From Actinomadura sp. KC345 (GTDB lineage: Bacteria; Actinomycetota; Actinomycetes; Streptosporangiales; Streptosporangiaceae): DNA of 40,953 nt. A model generated the notes under the pieces. The model saw only the letters and a program-made list of their open reading frames with translations. It was not told the origin of the DNA and made no database searches. A program made the position numbers and the translations under genes. The stretch is from the NCBI RefSeq assembly GCF_004348515.1, contig NZ_SMKH01000032.1:1-40953 (forward strand), read 5' to 3'. Of the stretch, positions 1 to 8,206 are shown piece by piece. The first letter of the stretch is position 1. Each line of letters opens with the position of its first letter.

Positions 1-476
1 GCGGGGAAGTGGGAGGCGAGGAGGTCGGGGGACTCCTCGCGGCCGTCCAGGACGCGGTTGGTGCGGTTCACCGCGCGCCAGCCGTCCGGGGTGCGGCGCA
101 GGGTCCAGTGGTTGGCGGTGGCGCGGCGGAGGGTGAAGCCGTCCGGGGTGTTGACGATCATGAGGGTGTAGCCGACCGCGGTGGCGTCGTCGCCGGAGAC
201 GGTCACGTGCGGGGGGCCGACGACGTGGGCGCAGCCGCCGGTGATCCAGCGCTGGTGGGGCGCGGAGCGGACCATGGCCTCGATCTCCGCCTGGCCGTTC
301 ATCATGATCTCGTCCACGTCGTACACGCCGTCCTCGGTCCAGAGGGCGGCGACGCCGGCGGCGCATCCGCTGTCGACGAGGGGGCCGTAGGAGAGGACCA
401 GCCGGGTGATCTCCCGCTCGTCCTCCAGGGCGCGAAGGCGTTCTTCCAGCACGTCGAAGCGTTCTTCCGGGGTCAC
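1..476 (-). CDS. SnoaL/NTF2-like polyketide cyclase or isomerase family protein (3' end cut by window edge)
   Basis: The reading frame opens with GTG at 476 and runs leftward off the window, giving about 158 residues without a stop. The start is fixed by a four-base GTGA overlap with the stop of the upstream LLM gene and by a GGAG-like stretch inside that gene's end. The translation begins MTPEERFDVLEERLRALEDE and then shows the usual SnoaL-like order: an N-terminal helix (EITRLVLSYGPLVDSG), ALWTEDGVYDVDE, and a C-terminal beta sheet with TANHWTLRRTPDGWRAVNR. The fold is shared by delta-5-3-ketosteroid isomerases, dehydratases and ring-hydroxylating dioxygenase small subunits, so the exact reaction cannot be read from sequence. 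It is co-transcribed with the LLM oxidoreductase, and the same LLM-SnoaL pairing recurs at 11561-12900. Family is confident, function is inference. Confidence 0.8.
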   Translation of the reverse strand, partial: MTPEERFDVLEERLRALEDEREITRLVLSYGPLVDSGCAAGVAALWTEDGVYDVDEIMMNGQAEIEAMVRSAPHQRWITGGCAHVVGPPHVTVSGDDATAVGYTLMIVNTPDGFTLRRATANHWTLRRTPDGWRAVNRTNRVLDGREESPDLLASHFP

Positions 477-1345
477 CGCTTCTCCTCGAAGGTCAGGCCG
501 TGCGGGTCCGCCAGGTCGCGGAGCGCGGCGAGCTGCTCGCAGTGGTGGGCGGGGGACGAGGACGCCAGCCGGACGCCCGCGATCGTGGCGCCCGCCTCGC
601 GCAGGCGGGTCAGCGCGGCGCCGGCGGCGTCCGGGTCGCCGATCGGATCCAGCGGGCGGGACGGGGCGAGCACCACGTCGAAGCCGGGCGGGAGGTCGGC
701 GTCCGCGAGCATCTCCGCGAGCGTGCGGAGCGGGATGCCGAACGGGACCCAGCCGTCGGCGGTCAGGGCGCGCCGCAGCGAACGGGCCGTCCGGCCGCCG
801 ATCCACAGCGGGACGTGCTCCTGGACGGCGTGCGGCTCGACGATCATGCCGGAGAAGCCGTAGTGCGGGCCGCGGTACTCGGGCGCGCGCCGGGACAGGG
901 CGGCGCGGAGCGCGGCGAGGGCGTCGTCGGCGCGGGCGCCGCGGCCGGCGAACGAGGCGCCGAGCAGGTCGAACTCCTCCTCCAGGCTGCCGACGCCGAG
1001 ACCGAGCGTGAGGCGCCCGCCGCTGACGCGGTCGAGCGTCCCGTACCGCTTGGCGATCGCGAGCGGATGGTGGTAGCCGAGCACGAGCACCTGGGTGGCG
1101 AGCCGGATCCGGGACGTCCGCGCGGCGAGGTACCCGAGCGTGGCGAGCGGGTCCCAGTAGGCGCCGCCGCGCCGCTCGGCCGCCTCGGCGGGGACGGCGA
1201 CGTGCTCGCTGCAGGTCACGTGGTGGTAGCCGAGCCGGTCGGCGGTCTCGGCGATCCGGGCGATCTCCTCGATCCCCGCCTCCGGTTCCCATGCGCAGTG
1301 GCCGGGAGGCTGTGCCACCACCGGCGTGACAAGGCCGACACGCAT
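473..1345 (-). CDS. LLM-class (luciferase-like) flavin/F420-dependent oxidoreductase
   Basis: A 290-residue TIM-barrel protein of the luciferase-like monooxygenase family, most like the F420-dependent subgroup. Visible family features are the N-terminal strand MRVGLVTPVV, SEHVAVP after the second strand, ATQVLVLGYHHPLAIAKRYGTLDRVSGGRLTLGLGVGS in the middle (a hallmark block of these enzymes), and HVPLWIGGRT near residue 195. Such enzymes use reduced F420 or FMN for hydride transfer or Baeyer-Villiger type oxidation; the substrate here is unknown but probably a steroid ring intermediate, given the locus. The ATG at 1345 has a strong GGAGGGGAG ribosome site. The gene overlaps the downstream SnoaL gene by four bases and is divergent from the IclR gene, with the shared palindrome at 1409 between them. 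Confidence 0.87.
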   Translation of the reverse strand: MRVGLVTPVVAQPPGHCAWEPEAGIEEIARIAETADRLGYHHVTCSEHVAVPAEAAERRGGAYWDPLATLGYLAARTSRIRLATQVLVLGYHHPLAIAKRYGTLDRVSGGRLTLGLGVGSLEEEFDLLGASFAGRGARADDALAALRAALSRRAPEYRGPHYGFSGMIVEPHAVQEHVPLWIGGRTARSLRRALTADGWVPFGIPLRTLAEMLADADLPPGFDVVLAPSRPLDPIGDPDAAGAALTRLREAGATIAGVRLASSSPAHHCEQLAALRDLADPHGLTFEEKR

Positions 1346-1408
1346 CGTCGCTCCCCTCCAAGGCAGGAAAACGTTCTATCACCCTGTCCTGCGGGTGCCG
1401 GACCATGA

Positions 1409-1423
1409 TCCCGGTGGGTGGAA
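1409..1423. promoter_or_regulatory. Palindromic operator site 1 (TCCCRCTGAGYGGGA family)
   Basis: TCCCGGTGGGTGGAA is a degenerate copy of the 15-bp palindrome seen at nine other promoters here. It lies between the divergent LLM (start 1345) and IclR (start 1526) genes. A -10-like TAGAAC (1378-1373, minus strand) sits 30 bp beyond it towards the LLM gene, matching the spacing at the other sites. Confidence 0.55.
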
Positions 1424-1432
1424 CTCCGGCTG

Positions 1433-1493
1433 ACCTGGCTAAACCTGGCCCCTTCCCATGGAAGCAAGTGGTTGCTACATTCCAGGTAACAAG
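1433..1493. promoter_or_regulatory. Candidate IclR autoregulatory region
   Basis: This stretch upstream of the IclR gene holds three ACCTGG half-sites (1433-1438, 1443-1448, and inverted as CCAGGT at 1482-1487) and a short perfect inverted repeat AGCAA-gtgg-TTGCT (1463-1476). It could bind the regulator or contain the IclR promoter; no site is established by sequence alone. Confidence 0.3.
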
Positions 1494-1525
1494 AATTCAT
1501 TTCAGTCATGTGCTGGGAGGGTGCG

Positions 1526-2434
1526 ATGAGCGAGGTCCTGACCACCGAGCACGAGGCGGCCGCGCGGCGCGAGTCGCCGCCGTCGATGATCGAGCGGATG
1601 ACCCTGATCCTCGACGCGTTCAGCGGGCCGACCGTCCGGCTCACCCTGGAGGACGTCGCCCGCCGCACCCGGCTGCCGCGCTCCACCGCGCACCGGATCC
1701 TGGACCAGCTCGTCCGGCAGCGCTGGCTCGCGCACCACTCGTTCGGCTACGGCCTCGGCCCGCGCGCCCTCGGCCTCGGCGGCCAGGACGGCGGGCACGG
1801 CAAGATCCGCGAGGCGGCGGCGCCGCTCCTGCACGAGTTGCAGGTCACCACCGGGCTCGTCGCCCACCTGGCCGTGCTGGACGGCGCCGAGGTCTTCTAC
1901 CTGGACAAGCTCGGCGGGCGGCTCGCCGCCTCCGTGCCGTCGCGGGTCGGCGGCCGGGCCCCGGCGCACTGCACCGCGCTCGGCAAGGCGATGCTGGCGT
2001 GGCTGGAGCCCGAGCAGGTGGACGCGCTGCTCGGCGCCGGCATCAGCCGGCTCACCAGCCGCACCATCAGCGAGCTGGGCACCTTCCACCAGGAGCTGCA
2101 CCGGGTCCGGCAGCGCCGCGGCCTCGCCTTCGAGCGCGGCGAGGCGTTCCCCGGCATCGCGTGCGTCGCGGCGGCGATCCAGGGCCCCGAGGGTCCGGTC
2201 GGCGGCATCTCCCTGGTCGGCGACATCCGCACCCCGCTGGAGAACGTCGCCCCGCTGGTGGTCACCGCGGCCCGCGAGACGTCGCAGATCCTGTTCCCTG
2301 GCTCGGCCCCCGCCGCCGGGCGTTCGGGCGGCCGTGCCCGGCGCGGCGCCGGCACCGCGAGCCGGGAGGCGACGTGGTCGCCCGAGACCATGAACCGGCT
2401 GCTCGCCGTGGACGGCCGGGGCGACTGGATGTGA
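1526..2434 (+). CDS. IclR-family transcriptional regulator, candidate controller of the catabolic operons
   Basis: A 302-residue IclR-type regulator. An N-terminal winged helix-turn-helix (about residues 22-75, MIERMTLILDAFSG... and LPRSTAHRILDQLV) precedes the effector-binding GAF-like domain (about 90-260: LHELQVTTGLVAHLAVLDG, CTALGKAMLAW, GIACVAAAIQGPEGPVGGIS). The ATG at 1526 is preferred over the ATG at 1508 because GGGAGG (1515-1520) stands five bases before it. The C-terminal tail after about residue 260 is longer than usual for the family and Arg/Gly/Ala rich. It is divergent from the LLM-SnoaL operon and has a copy of the shared palindrome in its own promoter region. IclR proteins of aromatic catabolism (PcaU, PobR) often activate from sites upstream of -35, which fits the palindrome positions here; that link is inference. 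Confidence 0.92.
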   Translation: MSEVLTTEHEAAARRESPPSMIERMTLILDAFSGPTVRLTLEDVARRTRLPRSTAHRILDQLVRQRWLAHHSFGYGLGPRALGLGGQDGGHGKIREAAAPLLHELQVTTGLVAHLAVLDGAEVFYLDKLGGRLAASVPSRVGGRAPAHCTALGKAMLAWLEPEQVDALLGAGISRLTSRTISELGTFHQELHRVRQRRGLAFERGEAFPGIACVAAAIQGPEGPVGGISLVGDIRTPLENVAPLVVTAARETSQILFPGSAPAAGRSGGRARRGAGTASREATWSPETMNRLLAVDGRGDWM

Positions 2435-2438
2435 CGCG

Positions 2439-3038
2439 TCAGCCCCAGCCCCACCGGTCGCCCAGGCCCCACGGGTCGGGGGCGATCGGCGCGTCGGGCT
2501 CGTTGACGCCGAACCGGCTGCGGAAGAAGACCATCGGGCGCCGCCAGACGCCGTCGCGCACCTCGTGCCGCTCGACCCCGAGGACCCGCCCGATCACGAC
2601 CTCGTGGTCGCCGGCCTCGTGCACGTCGTGGACGACGGCGTGCAGGCCCAGCAGGACGTCGGGCAGCCGCGGGGTGCCCCACTCGGACACGTCCCAGTCG
2701 AGGCCCTCGAACTTGGCGCCCCGGCTCGACCCGAAGCGCTCGCACAGATCGCGCTGCTCCTCGGCGAGCACGTTGACGCAGAAACGTCCCGCCGAGCGAA
2801 TCCGCGGCCAGGAACGGCCCCGCTTGTCCGCGCAGAACAGGATGAGCGGCGGCTCAAGGGACACCGACGCGAACGACTGGCACGCGAAGCCGGCCGGCTC
2901 CCCGCCGTCCAGGGCGGTGATCACGGTGACGCCCGTGGCGAACTCCGCCATCGCCTTGCGGAACTCGGCCGGCTCGGGCGCGGCGGCGTCGGAGGTCGGG
3001 AGTCCGGTGGCTGCGGAGAGCGCTGGCTCGGCTGACAT
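2439..3038 (-). CDS. hsaB: Flavin reductase, HsaB-like component of 3-HSA hydroxylase
   Basis: A 199-residue flavin reductase-like (FMN-binding split barrel) protein. Motifs include FRKAMAEFATGVTVITALDG at the start of the domain, AGFACQSFASVSLEPPLILFC and GRFCVNVLAEEQRDLCERF, all typical of the short-chain flavin reductases that feed FADH2/FMNH2 to two-component monooxygenases. In steroid degraders HsaB supplies reduced flavin to HsaA, and two HsaA-like proteins are encoded nearby (6944 and 31568). The N-terminal extension of about 24 residues (Ala/Pro rich) and the Trp/Gly-rich tail (WGLGDRWGWG) are not part of the core. The ATG at 3038 has GAGGTG six bases upstream. It is convergent with the IclR gene, with only four bases between the stops. 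The symbol is assigned by family and context. Confidence 0.85.
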   Translation of the reverse strand: MSAEPALSAATGLPTSDAAAPEPAEFRKAMAEFATGVTVITALDGGEPAGFACQSFASVSLEPPLILFCADKRGRSWPRIRSAGRFCVNVLAEEQRDLCERFGSSRGAKFEGLDWDVSEWGTPRLPDVLLGLHAVVHDVHEAGDHEVVIGRVLGVERHEVRDGVWRRPMVFFRSRFGVNEPDAPIAPDPWGLGDRWGWG

Positions 3039-3199
3039 GCGTTCACCTCGGTGTCGTGCGGGACGCGGTCTCTGTCGTCGGGCGATCGGTCCCTGTGGTC
3101 ACACTGTCTCTGTCGCCAACAAAATGTCCAGCGAACAAAATCCATCCGGACCGGTGGACCTGAAACGTAGGCAGCGCCCGCGGAGAGGGTCCGGGCGTA

Positions 3200-3214
3200 T
3201 CCCGTTGAGTGGAA
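3200..3214. promoter_or_regulatory. Palindromic operator site 2
   Basis: TCCCGTTGAGTGGAA, 12 to 13 of 15 positions matching the consensus. It is placed for the minus-strand hsaB promoter: TACGTT at 3169-3164 follows after a 30-bp gap. Confidence 0.6.
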
Positions 3215-3271
3215 GCGGGCCGCGGCGGCCCGGGGTCCCCGCGGGCGGGACGGGCCGGGATGAGACGCGGG

Positions 3272-3286
3272 TCCCGCTGATCGGGA
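3272..3286. promoter_or_regulatory. Palindromic operator site 3
   Basis: TCCCGCTGATCGGGA, with intact TCCCG/CGGGA arms. TTACGT at 3317-3322 follows after 30 bp, then the start of the hsaD-like gene at 3357 with GGGAG just upstream. Confidence 0.7.
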
Positions 3287-3356
3287 TCGGCGGCGCTGCC
3301 CGGCCGCCGCGACCGATTACGTTCCCGTCAAGCCACCGTCGAAGGACTGGGAGATC

Positions 3357-4226
3357 ATGCCTGCGGAGCTGACCTACGAGTCGACGTTGCGCGAGCTCGC
3401 CACCGGCCAGGGCGTCCTGCGCTACCACGAGGCAGGCGACGGCCCGCCGCTGCTCATGCTGCACGGATCCGGCCCCGGCGTCACCGGCTGGCGGAACTTC
3501 CGCGGCAACCTCGCCCGGTTCGCCGAGCACTTCCGGTGCCTGGTCCTGGAGTTCCCCGGCTTCGGGGTCAGCGATCCGACCGACGAGCACCCGATGATGG
3601 CGGCGGGCGGCGCGGTCGGCCGGTTCCTGGACGGGCTGGGCCTCGACCAGGTCGACGTGATCGGCAACTCGATGGGCGGCATCATCGGCACCCAGTTCGC
3701 GCTGCGGCGGCCCGACCGCGTCCGCCGCCTCGTCACGATCGGCGGGATGGGGACGAACGTCTTCAGCCCGTCGCCCGGCGAGGGCATCAAGCTGCTGATG
3801 GAGTTCACCGACGAGCCGACCCGCGAGCGCCTGGTCCGCTGGCTGCACTCCATGGTCTACGACCGGCGCATCGTCACCGAGGAGATGATCGAGGAGCGCT
3901 GGGCGCAGGCCACCGACCCCGACACCCTCGCGAGCGCCCGCCGCATGTACGGGTCGAAGGCGATGGCAGCCCGCGCGAAGGCGATGGCGCAGTCGGACGA
4001 GCCGCCGTACTGGTCGATGCTGCACAAGCTGAAGGCCGAGACCCTGATCACCTGGGGACGCGACGACCGGGTCAGCCCCGTCGACATGGTCCTGGTCCCG
4101 ATGCGGACGATCCCCGACGTCCAGGTGAACATCTTCCCGAACTGCGGGCACTGGGTGATGATCGAGCAGAAGGCCGCCTGGGAGAGCGCCGTCCTCGCCT
4201 TCCTCACCAGGAAGGACGACCGGTGA
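3357..4226 (+). CDS. hsaD: Alpha/beta hydrolase, HsaD-like meta-cleavage product C-C hydrolase
   Basis: A 289-residue alpha/beta hydrolase of the BphD/HsaD group. These hydrolyse the C-C bond of ring-cleaved dienoates; HsaD converts the seco-steroid 4,9-DSHA into 2-hydroxyhexadienoate and the bicyclic propanoate. The oxyanion-hole motif HGSGPGVTGW (36-45), nucleophile elbow GNSMGG with Ser105, Asp237 in WGRDDRVSP and His265 in NCGHW form the expected triad, at positions close to those of mycobacterial HsaD. The ATG has GGGAG four bases upstream. It is the first gene of a four-gene operon and its stop overlaps the GTG of the KstD gene. Assignment to steroid rather than biphenyl-type substrates rests on the neighbours. 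Confidence 0.88.
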   Translation: MPAELTYESTLRELATGQGVLRYHEAGDGPPLLMLHGSGPGVTGWRNFRGNLARFAEHFRCLVLEFPGFGVSDPTDEHPMMAAGGAVGRFLDGLGLDQVDVIGNSMGGIIGTQFALRRPDRVRRLVTIGGMGTNVFSPSPGEGIKLLMEFTDEPTRERLVRWLHSMVYDRRIVTEEMIEERWAQATDPDTLASARRMYGSKAMAARAKAMAQSDEPPYWSMLHKLKAETLITWGRDDRVSPVDMVLVPMRTIPDVQVNIFPNCGHWVMIEQKAAWESAVLAFLTRKDDR

Positions 4227-5905
4227 GCGACGCGGACCGCGAGAGCGGCTGGGACCACGAGTACGACCTCGTCATCGTGGGCAGCGGCGGCGGCGGGATG
4301 GCCGCGGCGCTGACCGCGCACGACGCCGGGATGCGGGTGCTGATCGTCGACAAGGGCAAGCGGTTCGGCGGGTCCACCGCGCTGTCGGGCGGCGGCATCT
4401 GGGTCCCGAACAACCCGACGCTGAAGGCGCGCGGCCACGACGACAGCCGCGAGTCGATCCGCCGCTACCTGGACCTCCTCACCGAGGGACGCGTCCCCGC
4501 GGCGCGGCTCGACGCGTTCGTCGACCACGGCCCCGCCGCGATGGAACTGATCTGCCGCAGCAAGTGGATGCGGTTCTTCTGGACGAAGGGCTACGCCGAC
4601 TACCACCCCGAGCTGGAGGGCGGCCGCCCGCTCGGCCGGTCCATCGAGGCCAAGCCGTTCGACACCCGCAAGCTCGGCGAGGACGAGCAGTACCAGCGGC
4701 CGAACAACATGAAGGGCCCCCTCGGCCTGTGGGTGACCGCCAAGGACTACCACGACCTCGCGATGGCCAAGCGCACCTGGGCGGGCCGGCGCGCGTCGCT
4801 GGTCGCGGCCTGGCGCGTGTCGTCCAACATGATCCGCCGCCGGCACATGTCGACCGGCGGCCGGGCGCTCGTCGCCCGGATGCGGATGGCGCTGAAGGAC
4901 GCCGGCGTCCCGCTGTGGCTGAAGACCGCCATGACCGAGCTCGTCACCGGCGAGGACGGCCGGGTCACCGGGATCGTCGCGGCCCGGCGCGACGGGACGG
5001 TGCTCCGCATCCGCGCCCGCAAGGGCGTCCTCCTGGCGACCGGCGGCTTCGACCACAACCAGGAGATGCGCGACAAGCACCTCCCGGAGGGCGGCCGGGC
5101 CGACTTCGCGATGGGCGCCCGGGAGAACAAGGGCGACGGCATCACCGCGGGCGAGGCCCTCGGCGCGGCGGTGGACCTGATGGACGACGCGTGGTGGATG
5201 CCCGCCGTCCGGCACCCGGCGGGGGCGACGATCCCGCTGGTGTCCGAGCGCGCCATCCCGCGCCAGGTCATCGTGTCCAACGACGGGACGCGGTTCACCA
5301 ACGAGGCGGCGCCGTACGTCAACTTCGTCCACGACCAGCTCGAAGGCGGCCACGTCCCGGCGTGGTTCGTGATGGACGCCAAGGCCCGCGCCCGCTACCC
5401 GTTCGCGCAGATCCTGCCGGGCGCGCCGATCCCGAAGGCGTTCTACGACGCGGGGATCGCGTTCAAGGCGGACACGCTCGCCGGGCTCGCGGAGAAGATC
5501 GGCGTCCCCGCGGACGCGCTCTCCGCGACCGTCGAGAAGTTCAACGGGTACGCCCGCGCGGGCAAGGACCCGGACTTCGGCCGCGGCGACTCCGCCTACG
5601 ACCGCTACTACGGCGACCCGAACCTGAAGAACCCGAACCTCGACGCCCTCGAGACGGCGCCGTACTACGCGTTCCGGCTGGAGGTCGGCGACCTCGGCAC
5701 CAAGGGCGGGCTGGTGTCGGACGAGCACGCCCGCGTCCTGCGCGAGGACGGCTCGGTCATCGAGGGCCTGTACGTGACGGGCAACTCGTCGGCGTCGGTG
5801 ATGGGCAACGAGTACGCGGGGCCGGGCGCGACGATCGGCCCGTCCATCGTGTTCGGCTACATCGCGGCACGGCACGCCGCTGGAAAGGCCACAGAACGGT
5901 CATGA
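4223..5905 (+). CDS. kstD: 3-ketosteroid delta-1-dehydrogenase (KstD), first copy
   Basis: A 560-residue FAD-dependent enzyme that introduces the C1-C2 double bond of 3-ketosteroids. The FAD-binding Rossmann motif is YDLVIVGSGGGGMAAALTAH (residues about 14-33). GYADYHPE near 120 matches the block holding the first active-site Tyr of Rhodococcus KstD1, and GNEYAGPGATIGP near the C terminus gives the Tyr-x3-Gly pair that orients the 3-keto group. RFTNEAAPY and the final GNSSASVMGNEY block are also typical. The GTG start at 4223 overlaps the hsaD stop (GTGA) and follows AGGAAGG. The kshB start overlaps its own stop. Placing KstD and KshB together fits their sequential roles in opening ring B. 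Confidence 0.92.
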   Translation: MSDADRESGWDHEYDLVIVGSGGGGMAAALTAHDAGMRVLIVDKGKRFGGSTALSGGGIWVPNNPTLKARGHDDSRESIRRYLDLLTEGRVPAARLDAFVDHGPAAMELICRSKWMRFFWTKGYADYHPELEGGRPLGRSIEAKPFDTRKLGEDEQYQRPNNMKGPLGLWVTAKDYHDLAMAKRTWAGRRASLVAAWRVSSNMIRRRHMSTGGRALVARMRMALKDAGVPLWLKTAMTELVTGEDGRVTGIVAARRDGTVLRIRARKGVLLATGGFDHNQEMRDKHLPEGGRADFAMGARENKGDGITAGEALGAAVDLMDDAWWMPAVRHPAGATIPLVSERAIPRQVIVSNDGTRFTNEAAPYVNFVHDQLEGGHVPAWFVMDAKARARYPFAQILPGAPIPKAFYDAGIAFKADTLAGLAEKIGVPADALSATVEKFNGYARAGKDPDFGRGDSAYDRYYGDPNLKNPNLDALETAPYYAFRLEVGDLGTKGGLVSDEHARVLREDGSVIEGLYVTGNSSASVMGNEYAGPGATIGPSIVFGYIAARHAAGKATERS

Positions 5906-6921
5906 CGGCACTCAAGGCGCGGGTGGTGGAGGTCGTCCAGGAGACGGCCGACGCGCATTCGCTCGTCCTCGAACCCGCCGAGGGCGACCGGGACCGGTTC
6001 TCCTACCGGCCCGGGCAGTTCCTCACCGTCCGGGTCCCGTCCGGGGACGGCTGGGCGGCGCGCTGCTACTCGTTGTGCAGCTCACCGCTCACCGACGACC
6101 GGCTCAAGGTGACGGTGAAGCGGGTCGCGGACGGCCTCGGGTCCAACTGGATCTGCGACAACGTCACGGCGGGCGACGTCCTGGAGGTGCTGAGGCCCGC
6201 GGGCACGTTCACGCCGTCCTCGCTGGACGAGGATCTGCTGCTCGTCGCGGGCGGCAGCGGCGTCACGCCGGTCATGTCGATCCTCAAGTCGTGCCTGGCG
6301 GGCGGGAGCGGGCGCATCGCCCTCCTCTACGCCAACCGGGACGAACGCTCGGTGATCTTCGCGGACGAGCTGCGGACGCTCACCGAGCGCCACCCCGAGC
6401 GGCTCACGGTCGTCCACATCCTGGAGACGGTGCAGGGCCTCCCGACGCCCGCCACCCTCCGGTCCCTGGCCGCCCCCTACACCGGACGCCAGGCGTTCGT
6501 GTGCGGCCCGGAGGTCTTCATGGACATGGTCACGGAGATGTTCACCGGCCTCGGCATGCGGGTCCACATCGAGCGCTTCTTCTCGCTGGAGAACGACCCC
6601 TTCGAGGAACCCGAGCCCCCTGAGGAGGCGCAGGACGCGGGTGACGCCGGTGAGATCGAGGTCGAGATGGACGGCGAGACGCAGACCGTCCCGTGGCCCA
6701 AGTCCGAGAAGCTCCTCGACGCGCTGCTGCGCGCCGGGGTGGACGCGCCCTTCTCCTGCCGTGAGGGGAACTGCTCGGCCTGCGCCTGCGTGGCCCTGGA
6801 GGGCGAGGTCACCCTGGACGCCAACTCGGTCCTCGACGAGCAGGATCTCGCCGACGGCCTCATCCTCGCCTGCCAGGCGAGGCCGGTCACCGACCGGCTG
6901 AAGATCACCTACGACGGCTGA
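5902..6921 (+). CDS. kshB: 3-ketosteroid 9-alpha-hydroxylase reductase component KshB
   Basis: A 339-residue reductase with three parts in order: an FAD-binding barrel (RCYSLCSSP near residue 55, the RxYS motif), an NAD(P)H-binding domain (GGSGVTPVMSIL near 118, FVCGPEVFMDMV near 200) and a C-terminal plant-type [2Fe-2S] ferredoxin domain with Cys286, Cys291, Cys294 and Cys324. This is the domain order of KshB, PaaE and HmpX-type reductases. It passes electrons from NADH to the Rieske oxygenase KshA, which is encoded about 24 kb away at 30258. The acidic linker EEPEPPEEAQDAGDAGE separates the reductase and ferredoxin parts. ATGA overlap with kstD. Confidence 0.92.
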   Translation: MTALKARVVEVVQETADAHSLVLEPAEGDRDRFSYRPGQFLTVRVPSGDGWAARCYSLCSSPLTDDRLKVTVKRVADGLGSNWICDNVTAGDVLEVLRPAGTFTPSSLDEDLLLVAGGSGVTPVMSILKSCLAGGSGRIALLYANRDERSVIFADELRTLTERHPERLTVVHILETVQGLPTPATLRSLAAPYTGRQAFVCGPEVFMDMVTEMFTGLGMRVHIERFFSLENDPFEEPEPPEEAQDAGDAGEIEVEMDGETQTVPWPKSEKLLDALLRAGVDAPFSCREGNCSACACVALEGEVTLDANSVLDEQDLADGLILACQARPVTDRLKITYDG

Positions 6922-6943
6922 CGACACCCACGGGAGACAGGCG

Positions 6944-8128
6944 ATGGCGAACCGCGCGCTAGACACGATCATGGAACGAGCGGACCAGATTCGCGAGCTC
7001 GGTCCCGCCAACGAGAAGCTCGGCCGGCTCGACGACAAGGCCGCCACGGTGCTGCGCGACGCGGGGGTCGTCCGGCTGCTGCAGCCGGAGGCGCACGGCG
7101 GCCTGGAGGTGCATCCGCGCGAGTTCGCCGAGACCGTGCTCGGGATCGCCTCCCTCGACGGCTCCACCGGCTGGATCGCGGGCATAGTCGGCGTCCACCC
7201 GTGGGAGATGGCCTACGCCGACCCGAAGGTCCGCGAGGAGGTGTGGGGCGAGGACCCCGACACCTGGATCGCGTCCCCCTACGCGCCCATGGGCATCGCC
7301 CGCCCGGTGGACGGCGGCTACGTCTTCAACGGCCGCTGGCAGTTCTCCTCCGGCACCGACCACTGCGACTGGATCTTCCTCGGTGGGATGCTCGGAGACG
7401 AGGAGGGCGCGATGGTCCAGCCGCCGCAGTCGCTGCACCTGATCCTGCCGCGCTCCGACTACGAGATCGTCGAGGACTCCTGGAACGTCGCGGGCCTCCA
7501 GGGCACCGGCAGCAAGGACATCATCGTCAAGGACGCGTTCGTCCCCACCTACCGGACGCTGGAGTACTCCAAGGTCGTGGACGGCTCCGCGGCGCGCGAG
7601 GCCGGGCTGACCAACCCGTCCTACCTGATGCCGTTCTCCTGCGTGTTCCCGCTCGGCATCAGCGCCGCCGTGATCGGCATCGCCGAGGGCGCGCTGCACC
7701 ACCACATGGCCTACCAGCGCAACCGCGTCCAGATCACCGGCACGAAGATCAAGGACGACCCGTACGTGCTGTACGCGATCAGCGAGGCCGCCGAGGAGAT
7801 CAAGGCGTCCCGGACCGCGCTGCTCGACAACTGCTCGCGCACGTACGACATGGTCGCCGCCGGACACGTGCCGACGTTCGCCGAGCGGGCGGCCGGCCGC
7901 CGCACCCAGGTCCGCGCGGCGTGGCGGGCGGTGCAGGCGATGAACGAGATCGTCGTCCGGTCCGGCGGGAACGCGATGCGCACCGACAACCCGATCCAGC
8001 GCTTCTGGCGGGACGCCCACGTCGGCCTCGCCCACGCCATCCACGTCCCGGGCTCCGTCTACCACGTGAGCGCCCTGACGGACCTGGACATAGAACCCCC
8101 GCAGGGCCCGATGCGCTCCATGATCTGA
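6944..8128 (+). CDS. hsaA: Acyl-CoA dehydrogenase-fold flavin monooxygenase, HsaA-like 3-HSA hydroxylase
   Basis: A 394-residue protein, the same length as mycobacterial HsaA (394), of the acyl-CoA dehydrogenase-fold group D flavin monooxygenases. Typical blocks are GVVRLLQPEAHGGLEVHP, ASLDGSTGWIAGIVGVHPWE, FNGRWQFSSGTDHCDW and the C-terminal RFWRDAHVGLAHAIHVPG. HsaA ortho-hydroxylates the phenol ring of 3-HSA to the catechol 3,4-DHSA using reduced flavin from HsaB. GGGAGA precedes the ATG; 22 bp separate it from kshB. It ends the operon, followed by the long hairpin at 8141. The paralogue at 31568 could instead be the true HsaA. Confidence 0.87.
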   Translation: MANRALDTIMERADQIRELGPANEKLGRLDDKAATVLRDAGVVRLLQPEAHGGLEVHPREFAETVLGIASLDGSTGWIAGIVGVHPWEMAYADPKVREEVWGEDPDTWIASPYAPMGIARPVDGGYVFNGRWQFSSGTDHCDWIFLGGMLGDEEGAMVQPPQSLHLILPRSDYEIVEDSWNVAGLQGTGSKDIIVKDAFVPTYRTLEYSKVVDGSAAREAGLTNPSYLMPFSCVFPLGISAAVIGIAEGALHHHMAYQRNRVQITGTKIKDDPYVLYAISEAAEEIKASRTALLDNCSRTYDMVAAGHVPTFAERAAGRRTQVRAAWRAVQAMNEIVVRSGGNAMRTDNPIQRFWRDAHVGLAHAIHVPGSVYHVSALTDLDIEPPQGPMRSMI

Positions 8129-8140
8129 GGCCCGCCCACC

Positions 8141-8206
8141 CCGTTGACTTGCGGCGTGTTGTTGTTATGAGCGCCTTCATAACAACAACACGCCGCAAGT
8201 CAACGG
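8141..8206. repeat. Long perfect hairpin element, copy 1 (30-bp arms)
   Basis: A 30-nt arm (8141-8170) is the exact reverse complement of 8177-8206, with a six-base loop (8171-8176, GCGCCT). The arm runs CCGTTGACTTGCGGCGTGTT and then GTTGTTATGA. It lies between the convergent hsaA (stop 8128) and SDR (stop 8200) and overlaps the last codons of the SDR. A nearly identical copy occurs at 21077-21140, again between convergent genes. There is no T-tract, so it may be a structure-based bidirectional terminator, an mRNA 3'-end stabiliser or a dispersed palindromic repeat. Confidence 0.95.

Larger units (their letters stand above)
3039..3356. promoter_or_regulatory. Divergent promoter region, hsaB / hsaD-kstD-kshB-hsaA
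   Basis: This 318-bp gene-free stretch contains two copies of the shared palindrome (3200-3214 and 3272-3286), one apparently for each direction. -10-like hexamers TACGTT (3169-3164, minus) and TTACGT (3317-3322, plus) each lie 30 bp beyond the nearer palindrome. Two AACAAAAT direct repeats (3118-3125 and 3134-3141) lie inside the hsaB leader. No reading frame with a ribosome site was seen. Confidence 0.6.

Noticed and set aside
3536-5905. A 789-residue plus-strand frame beginning inside hsaD
   Set aside because: The first 229 codons are the wrong frame of hsaD, Arg/Pro rich; the real gene starts at GTG 4223.
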